Positions 56,601 to 64,000 of a DNA stretch of 64,000 nucleotides are shown piece by piece. The notes below the pieces were generated by a model, which did not search any database, had not been told where the DNA came from, and was given only the letters and a program-made list of their open reading frames with translations. Made by a program: the position numbers and the translations under genes. The stretch spans positions 44,389,585 to 44,453,584 of the forward strand of contig CATQJL010000316.1 in NCBI GenBank assembly GCA_958299035.1. Reading direction: 5' to 3'. Numbering within the stretch: position 1 is the first letter of the stretch; each line of letters starts with the position of its first letter. The stretch comes from Cylicocyclus nassatus (Eukaryota; Nematoda; Chromadorea; Rhabditida; Strongylidae).

Positions 56601-59600
56601 ACTGGCCGACTAACGAGTCCTCTCCCCAAGTTAGGAGGCCCAGAATAATGAGTTTGCAGTTGACATGTTTTGCTTTGTTTGCAAATAAACATAATAATGG
56701 AAAACTTCAAAAGTTCAAATTAGCATCACAGAAAACCTTTTGAGTATACCTACCTCAGCGCTCTTTCTTCCATATTTTAAAATTATAAGCTCGCATAAAA
56801 TTCCGGAATTTTCTATGGGAAGCATCTCAAAAATACTTGCAGATTTGTACAAAAATATGACAACTTTACTATGAAAACCGTGCTACCGATACACATCATG
56901 AAAAGGATGGTTAACCCATAAGAATGGATGAATTCAACTCAAGTCCTCTGTATATGGATAAGACACGACAGGTAACTCTGAGGAATGGTGAGATGAATAA
57001 GCAAGATGTAAACTTGCTTATTCATATTCGATGTTCCACCAGTCCATTTGACATGCGTCACCCAGAGGAGGAGAGCGAGGCAATGAACCAAGGGAAGAGA
57101 ACACTGGAGCCTACTAGAGTATACATATATTAAAATTAAAATTCAGCAATACAAACACTTGCTTCAAGCACAACATACTCGACAGGAATTCATTAGATAA
57201 CCATGCATTAGTGTATGCCGACTTTGATTTCCTTTGATAAAAAATAATATAATGTACTAAAATTATTACAATCCCTTTGAAAAACACACTTGGAGATTCA
57301 GGTATCTCGTGAATTCGCTCGGTCCTTCAGGCGCAATTAACCCAGCTAGGGTACAGATCAACTCGAAAGTTTTATAGTCCTAATTGACGCAACCCGTTTA
57401 CATCTACAACTTTCTGGCGTACTGACTTATCAGAATGAAGCTACCGTACACTCCCTGTTGAGGCTACCGTACATTTACCGTTCAATTTTGCTTGAAGAAT
57501 AAGCACAAGTTTTGCTTCAAACGCTGCCAAGTCTAGATAGATAATGGAATAGAAAATATCAAGAGTACGGAGTCACAATTCTACCGACCCTTGGCCGATG
57601 AGAATTTTGTGAATACATGTCGTTCCATAGTCGCAAGGATCTTCAGTTTTTACTCTTGTCATAGTTCTTACTCCGACACGTCATTTACTATTTCTATGTA
57701 AAACGTTTCAAAGGTGTTTCGTTCACAAAATGATCAAAAACTCTTCAATTTCCAAGTTTTTCCAGACACCTCCAGAATTTGACAGCCAAGTCAGCCAAAT
57801 ATTGATGAAAGATTCGCTATGAACGAGTATACTTACACTCAACGTTAAATTAAGAATGCAATTTAGCTAACGGTTAAATACTTGAAAATGCGTTCTCTTT
57901 TCTATATCGTTTGAACTGCATGAAAAGGTCATCAAAAAGGGCTTAGTAGAGGCTTGCACAAGAATAGCGCAAACAAAAAAACCCCTCATTTGCTTGTTAA
58001 TCAGCAGCGGTAAATAAAATTCAAAGTTCAATCAAATTGAGGTCGGCCTGCAGGAGTTTTGCACTTGTTGATTTCCCACTCTGATTGAGTTTGCGTTTTA
58101 CTGATTACGCTATGCCTTCCTCTGTGATTTGTTCATTCAAAAAATCAAACTGTCTTTTTAGGTTTTTTTACAAAAAGAATTGAATCAAAATAGTAACATT
58201 TGTTACAAGAATTAATGCTTCACAAATACCCAGATGAGTGATAGAATTACGTACTCCCAACCTATTTCACTAAGGTTTGAAAAATTAATTGACTGTTAAA
58301 TCTATAGACAGATATCCCCACCCCCAAAAGTGTGATGGAGGATGACCTAGTGTCCTGTTTGTAAATAATTGGAATAATCTGTTGATTTTATGAAACTCAA
58401 GGACCACGGAATTTTTCGAAGGAGCAGCTTTCGCCACAGAGTTATATGTTAGATAGTCTAAAGCTTCCAGGAACTTTTTCGGAGTTTCCCTGAAATCTAT
58501 TCACCCCCCCCCCCTCTCTCCAAAAAATTCTCTGGGACGTCATGAGCAGGCCAGCTTGGTTCTGCTCAGCATATCTACAGTTGCAGCGCTAGAATTTGTC
58601 CAAAATTGCGGAATTATCGGGATTCGCGACTTCACGGGATTTGCGGGATAAGCGGGATTTAGCTGTAACTTCTTCTAGAACAGCTTTATATGAGATCTGC
58701 AAGAAGATTCGGCTTCAGCTTGATGAGACGAATCTTTTGGTATACGGTATGTCCGTAATTCTTAATTCTTAGCCTTAAATGATGAATTTCTGATGATACT
58801 GATGCTAACCGAAGTTAAAAGTGCCTCAAAAACCAAAGTAATACAAGTACCAGAATCCTTATTGTAATTCCCATTCAAATTACTTACCATTAGGTCAGTT
58901 GCCACCAGCGTACTCCTCTACAATGCTCATAGATAAGGGGAAACCTGCTGGGGAGCCTTAGCTCCAGAGGGATGCATCCCTCATAATTCCTTCTACAAAA
59001 CCGCCCGGCTGTTAGAAACTACAGATTTGGAATCAGCGCTTCGAGCACTTCAAGATGATATACAAACATCATAGTTTATTGTGCTGACGTGGTAATTCCA
59101 ACGGAGAAAGTTAAAATTATCTTATGTTGACAGCCATTGGAGACAAAAAAAATGCTAGCTAGAAATTTGCCGGTAGTAATTATGAGTTCAGGAGATTATA
59201 CGTTTGTCTGTAACTGAGCTATGAGGGCTATTAAAATAGCTAACTTTTACTAAAATATTCAATATTAAGCATGAGCAAATATTTGAATGAGCTAATTATT
59301 TTTTATCATATTTGTCTCATCTACCCTATGGCAATTAAGTCCTTCTTACAGGAGCGTTCATATTACCTATTGATATTACTTATCTGAGAAGAAATCACTA
59401 GTGCAAATTCATAAGGATCTTCTGTTATCACTCAAACTTGACCACAAATCAAGAAGACAGTACTTCGGTCAAGGCAATTTCGCTATTTTCAGCATTAATG
59501 CTATCGATCAAAATTCTCTCATAAACCTTGACATTAACAACCATCAAAACTTAGCAATTTTTTTTACCCTAGTCAGTTTTGAAAGTTATTTCGAAATCGC

Positions 59601-61026
59601 AAGAAAAGGAAAGGATACGATACATTAAAAAGCTAATATTTTCACTTATCTTACTCTGACTGGCTTTGCAGAAGACTCAAGTGATTATTCCGAAACATCT
59701 ATTCAATAGCAAAACCTTTATTGCTTCAGATTAAATTGTCAAAATTTGAAAAGTTCGAAACTTGATTATGAATAAAGCTAATTTTTATTCTCAGTTGTTT
59801 TAAAAATTTTCATGCTCAACTAAGCGAATGAGAGCACAGTGAAAGCTAAAACTTTTGCGATCTATCTGTTTTGAGGATGGGTCCAAAGTAGAACGAGAAG
59901 TTCTTATTACTTTTGTTTTACCCTAGTACACCATTTGCACTACTCTCAGGACACTCCGGTGCCATTTAGTCAGTCAGCAAAACAAGGGCTAATCTTCCTA
60001 ATGGGTTATTGAGAGGTCCATGTCCTGTGCACTCTGGAGTGAACTTCTTAGTCTCGATATGAGATATTGATACATGATGGGCAACCAAAATAATCTGCCT
60101 TTATTGTGGCCTATGTTCCAGGGCTGCGTTTAGAGTTGCCCGTGCCAGCGCCGTGTCAGGACCTTTCAGCGCCTTCGTGCCGGAATGTCAATCATTCAAT
60201 GTGGACGCGTCTACGTGGGTTTCGGCAGCACAGAATCAGCACGATGCTGGCACGTCGCTGGCATCCATGTATTGCTTGAGCATTATCATACAGTTGTGGC
60301 TAGTTTGGATGATTTTTTCGCTACTTTGCTCAAAAACTATTCACAATTTCGCAGAAATAAAGCTGGAAAACTTCACTGCAAAATCTAAAAACTTTACCAG
60401 CATTTCAAGTGGACGGCAGAGGTAAAAATAGAAATAAAAAAATTGTGATTACATGTGAAAACTTATAGAATCTCTAAGCGAAAGAAATAATGCTGATGAT
60501 AATCGCATAATATACTGCAGTCGTAACATCAAGGGTGAAAAATATCAGGGAATGTGGTTTTCTTCTTTTTGAATGTAAACATAGAGATAACAGGCGCCTT
60601 CTTTTGCTGCGCATCATTAATTTTCCTCATTTATCACGCCTGAATAGGAAAGAACATTTAACATTGACTGAAACTTTGTTATATTGTGCTCTAGAGATTT
60701 GAAGTTGCTTTGTCTTCTCTGCCTAGCTCTTACGAAAAAAACATCAACAGCACTTTTTTATCTGCTATTTACATACCAAAAATATGCTTTTACGAAGCAA
60801 TGATTACGGTAGCTTATGCAGATTTAGTCACCGATGAATGTGCTAAAATCATGATGTAGAGGGATTGCGTGAATAATTCAAAATGATTCTGAACCCGCTC
60901 TCATTATGGACGACACTTCAGAGGTTAAATTTGAAATGAAAGGTATCAGAAATGCCATGAGAGAAGTTGCCAAATACATCAAAGTCCAATTTTTAAAAGT
61001 AAATTGTTGTCCGCGAAGGCCTCCAC
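53647..61026. other. no firmly supported gene
   Basis: About 7.4 kb with scattered candidates I cannot assign. Minus 54447-54345 reads KCIRLKYVDLGEFGENVVF between a possible acceptor and donor. Minus 55969-56292 is a 107-codon frame. Plus 59401-59628 has 75 codons. Plus 60153-60425 and 60185-60388 overlap in two frames, the second reading GRVYVGFGSTESARCWHVAG. A minus-strand ATG-GAAGAAAGAGCGCTGAG with a GTAGGT donor lies near 56748-56780. None has a partner exon or a known domain. Confidence 0.3.
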
Positions 61027-61096
61027 GGACCACCAGAGGGATCGAACTTTCTTAGAGCCAGCCAGAGCGTCGACCTATACCATTACGCCATGTCCC
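61027..61096 (-). tRNA. tRNA-like sequence, probably pseudogene or SINE head
   Basis: On the minus strand TGGCGTAATGGTATAGG is an excellent A box and AGTTCGATCCCTC a good B box. Four outer acceptor pairs (GGAC/GTCC) form. The anticodon stem does not fold properly, so no anticodon is assigned. It may be a decayed tRNA or the head of a tRNA-derived SINE. Confidence 0.4.
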
Positions 61097-61287
61097 TAAA
61101 TTTACCAGTATCTCTCAGTACAACACTAAAATGTCAACTTAGAAAGTCTGTCTACTGCTTGTTGACATAGATTGTTATTCCTGGCGGGTTGGCTCAAGTT
61201 TTCTCAAAGTGGATTTCCGGCGGATGTCCGGACCAAACAACAAATATAGCGTCTGATATTTCACTTTATTTGCTCTCCTGGACCCAG

Positions 61288-62295
61288 CTGAGACTGTGTA
61301 CGAGATTTTGTCACAGACTACAACCTATGCAAACAACAAAGTCAGAATTTCTGAAGGTAGGAATGTCAAGAAAGGGAGAAAAGGCAACAGAATTGAAAGT
61401 TTGCAAAGCAGTCAAGCATAAACACCTTGTAAGAAAGAGTAAGCAGCGGTTCTTGTCACTTCGTGGGTGTACATAGAGTGTTAAAAACGCCGTAATGGGT
61501 TCCTTGGAAAACGCAACGTAATCAAAATAAGAAATTATTGGAAGATAAAATGTTTGGTCGACAAATTATTTTTGTTAGGATAGTTTTTATAACGCGTTCA
61601 CATTTTTTTAGCGTTTCGGTTAGGAAAACGCCTTTGAAAAAATCTTAACAATTGTCTTTAAGTTCTCCGTATCACTTCTTAATGATGCGCATGAAAAGGA
61701 AAATTTTCGGAACATTTTTATCTCGTGAACTCTCATTTTTGAGACGCTGAATCGAAGAAACGACTGTCTTGTTGTTAGAAGCAATAGAACAGAATATTCT
61801 GGAGAGAGTATAGAAAAGACAAGAAAAAGAGACAGGAAAATTCAAAGAAAAAGACGAGAACGATCTTTAAAAACAGCCGCAAACTTGCTCTCTATGTATG
61901 CATTTGTGTCGTGGATCATGCTGGTGGGTCAATACACCACATTTAAGAATTTCAAAAACTTTCTGGAATTTCTTGGAATCGAAAAGGACAATTCAAAGAG
62001 AAGGAAGCTCCCCTTGACAGTGTAAGTAATCTTCTGATATTATCTCCATGTATTTTACCATGCCTGCTAAACAAATCATGCTAGTGGAAATCTGAAGAAC
62101 TTAAAGGGACTACCATGATGGATCTATGGATGCTTTATTCCAAAGTTCAGAGTTTATATAGACTTTTTCGAATCGGGAGTGAAGTAACTAAGTGTTACAG
62201 ATTGAGGATTCTTCGTGTAGGCGTTGGTTTCGGTCTGAGGCTCGGACGAGGAGAAAGAAGTGGAGTTCTCAAGGTTTTCTTGGCAACGAACGGAT
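61288..62295 (+). CDS. possible unrecognised multi-exon gene
   Basis: Three candidate exons on one strand. (a) 61288-61356: acceptor CTCCTGGACCCAG, coding ETVYEILSQTTTYANNKV, donor GTAGGA. (b) about 61730-62021: an open frame of some 97 codons, very basic (RKRDRKIQRKRRERSLKTAA) and then hydrophobic (MYAFVSWIMLVGQY), with a donor at CAGT/GTAAGT or ACA/GTGTAA. (c) 62201-62295: acceptor AGTGTTACAG, coding CRRWFRSEARTRRKKW, donor GTGAGT. Codon content and splice signals look real, but the phase between (a) and (b) is unresolved and I do not recognise the protein. Each piece could be fortuitous. Confidence 0.3.
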
Positions 62296-62616
62296 GTGAG
62301 TCTCGGATATCAGATCCAAACAGCATCCTTCTAAGAACGGCCGTCTAGCACAAGTAGGGAAAACAACGAGCTTACGTGCGGTTATAGCAATGATTACGAT
62401 TGTCTCGCGCGATTTGCAAAATTCGCGTGATTTTCTGGATTGCTGGGATTCGCAGGTTCGCGTTTAGCGATTATTACGATGGACATGGCCTACAAAGAGT
62501 AGATATTTTCAAGTTCCGCACAAAGATCTAAACTGAGCTCATAAGACGCACCCTCTAATATACAGCGTCGTTCTTGAGGATACGATAGCTACATGGTAAC
62601 ACTTACTTATTATCTA

Positions 62617-63638
62617 CTAGCTGGCTTACCCGGCTCCGCCGTATCCGGACCAAACTTGGCACACATACACTTCGGGCCCCGGCGGGTGTCACAGTCCACT
62701 TTTCGTTATCGATCGATGTCGATTTTACCGATTTTTATCGATTTTTTTGCAGAGTTCACCTACAGGGCTAGGAGTTGGCACAGGGGGGAAGTGAGCATGG
62801 GGATTCCGAATACAACATTAGTTTTCAGGATCGTCCATTACTTTTATCGATTTTATCGATTTTTTTGTAAAGTTTGACCTGCGGGGCTGGGAGTTTGCGC
62901 AGGGGGGTAATCGAGCATGCTGATTACGAACACAATATTAGTTTTCAGGATCGTCCATTACTTTTATCGATTTTATCGATTTTTTTGTAAAGTTTGACCT
63001 GCGGGGCTGGGAGTTTGCACAGGAGGGTAATCGAGCATGCAGATTACGAACACAATATTAGTTTTCAGGATCGTCCATTACTTTTTCGATTTTATCGATT
63101 TTTTGAAAATTTGAGCTAGGGGGCTGGAATTTGGCACAGGAGTATAATCGAGCATGCTGATCACCCCCCTTGGGGGTGATCAGCATGCTCGATTACCCCC
63201 CTGTGCCAACTCCTAGCCCCCTAGCTCAAACTTTGCAAAAAAATCGATAAAATCGATAATAGTAATCGATAATCCCGAAAACCAATATTGTATTCGGAAT
63301 CCCCATGCTCGATTACCCCCCTGTGCGAACTCCCAGCCCCGTAGCTCAAACTTTGCAAAAAAATCGATAAAATCGATAAAAGTAATCGATAATCCTGAAA
63401 ACCAATATTGTATTCGGAATCCCCATGCTCGATTACCCCCCTGTGCCAACTCCCAGCTCCGTAGCTCAAACTTTGCAAAAAAATCGATAAAATCGATAAA
63501 ATCGATATCGATCGATGACGAAAAGTAGCCTATGACACCTGCCGGGGCCCGTAGTGTATGTGTGCCAAGTTTGGTCCGGATCGGTTCAGAAATGGAATTT
63601 TCTATTCGGAACATACGTACAGACAGACATACATACAT

Positions 63639-63669
<31 letters not shown>

Positions 63670-63688
63670 TTCAGCTTTATATATAAGA
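62617..63688 (-). mobile_element. foldback Helitron H2 with opposed 120-bp repeat arrays
   Basis: Minus strand: 5' TCTTATATATAAAG after A; 3' hairpin CGG-CGGAGCCGG, TAAGCCAG and CTAG before T. From the 5' end a CTGT/CATA simple run is followed by three 120-bp units (63190-63550). After a turning point near 63171 (GATCACCCCC-GGGGGTGATC) three inverted units follow (62755-63130). Each unit has GGGGCTGGGAGTT, GGGGGGTAATCGAGCATG and ATCGATTTTATCGATTTT. The 167-codon frame on the minus strand is only a translation of these repeats. Confidence 0.75.
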
Positions 63689-64000
63689 TGATGGTGTTCC
63701 GTAATGGTTGGGTCATTGCTTATTGCAAATAACAGGGTCACAAAAACTTTGGATAGCGTAATTTCCACGGAATGTGCTGTAAGAAAAAAAAGTTTGAATC
63801 GGAAACCGGTCAAATCCTGCTCAGTTCACCTGCAAAGGCAAGGAGGTTAGTATGTTTCAAAGTGAACCAATTTCTCTGACGTCTCTAAAGCAGAGCTAAA
63901 AATAAGACGTTAGAATTACGGTATGAGCAGTAATAGTCGAGTCAAGAGCCAGCTCTCAAAAGTAGCATCCACGTAAGTGTCCTCCATGTTTTTGCCATTC
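63689..64000. other. no supported gene
   Basis: AT-rich tail of the window with no reading frame or repeat recognised apart from the end of frames that overlap the Helitron. Confidence 0.4.

Noticed and set aside
63213..63716. 167-codon minus-strand frame with LSVCLSV and repeated DFIDFFAKFEL
   Set aside because: It is the translation of the CTGT run and the 120-bp units of Helitron H2, with no known domain.
1..64000. CRISPR arrays, bacterial operons, riboswitches
   Set aside because: None present; spliced genes and eukaryotic transposons show that the DNA is not prokaryotic.

Overview
The window is eukaryotic nuclear DNA from a nematode. The best evidence is a spliced gene that matches the neuropeptide precursor nlp-11 of Caenorhabditis: three glycine-terminated peptides separated by dibasic sites, on the minus strand at 45606-49711. 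A second real host gene is a plus-strand RING/B-box (TRIM-like) gene whose exons are spread from 32999 to 43713. Both genes have clean GT-AG introns, some only ~55 bp and others several kilobases long and full of transposons. AT-rich sequence, long repeat-filled introns and many small TA-target elements fit a rhabditid or strongylid-type nematode, but I cannot name the species.

Layout. 1-14.7 kb: a small broken reading frame, then repeats (two mariner-TIR families, foldback MITEs, a GC-rich TIR element carrying a tRNA-like block, a 371-bp near-perfect palindrome). 15.0-17.3 kb: a long-armed mariner-TIR element with a foldback Helitron inside it and a third element inside the Helitron. 17.5-22.2 kb: a degenerate LTR retrotransposon with ~400-bp LTRs. 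It contains gag remnants and, instead of a recognisable pol, an Upf1-like superfamily 1 helicase; a piece that looks like the N-terminal half of the same helicase lies just outside the left LTR. The helicase is interrupted by a 242-bp TA-target element built of GC-rich decamers. 22.2-32.5 kb: no recognisable host gene; foldback elements, a Penelope-like element with hammerhead-like motifs inserted in a mariner-TIR element, and another intact copy of that mariner-TIR element.

33.0-43.7 kb: the TRIM-like gene, with at least six transposable elements in its first two introns. 45.6-49.7 kb: nlp-11. 49.7-61 kb: mostly unassigned sequence with one 872-bp TIR element and a few reading frames I cannot name. 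61.0-62.3 kb: a tRNA-like sequence and a possible unrecognised multi-exon gene. 62.6-63.7 kb: a foldback Helitron made of two opposed arrays of 120-bp repeats.

The host genes do not form an operon or pathway that I can see. The transposons show layered insertion history: several are nested two or three deep, and TA duplications let the order of insertion be read.
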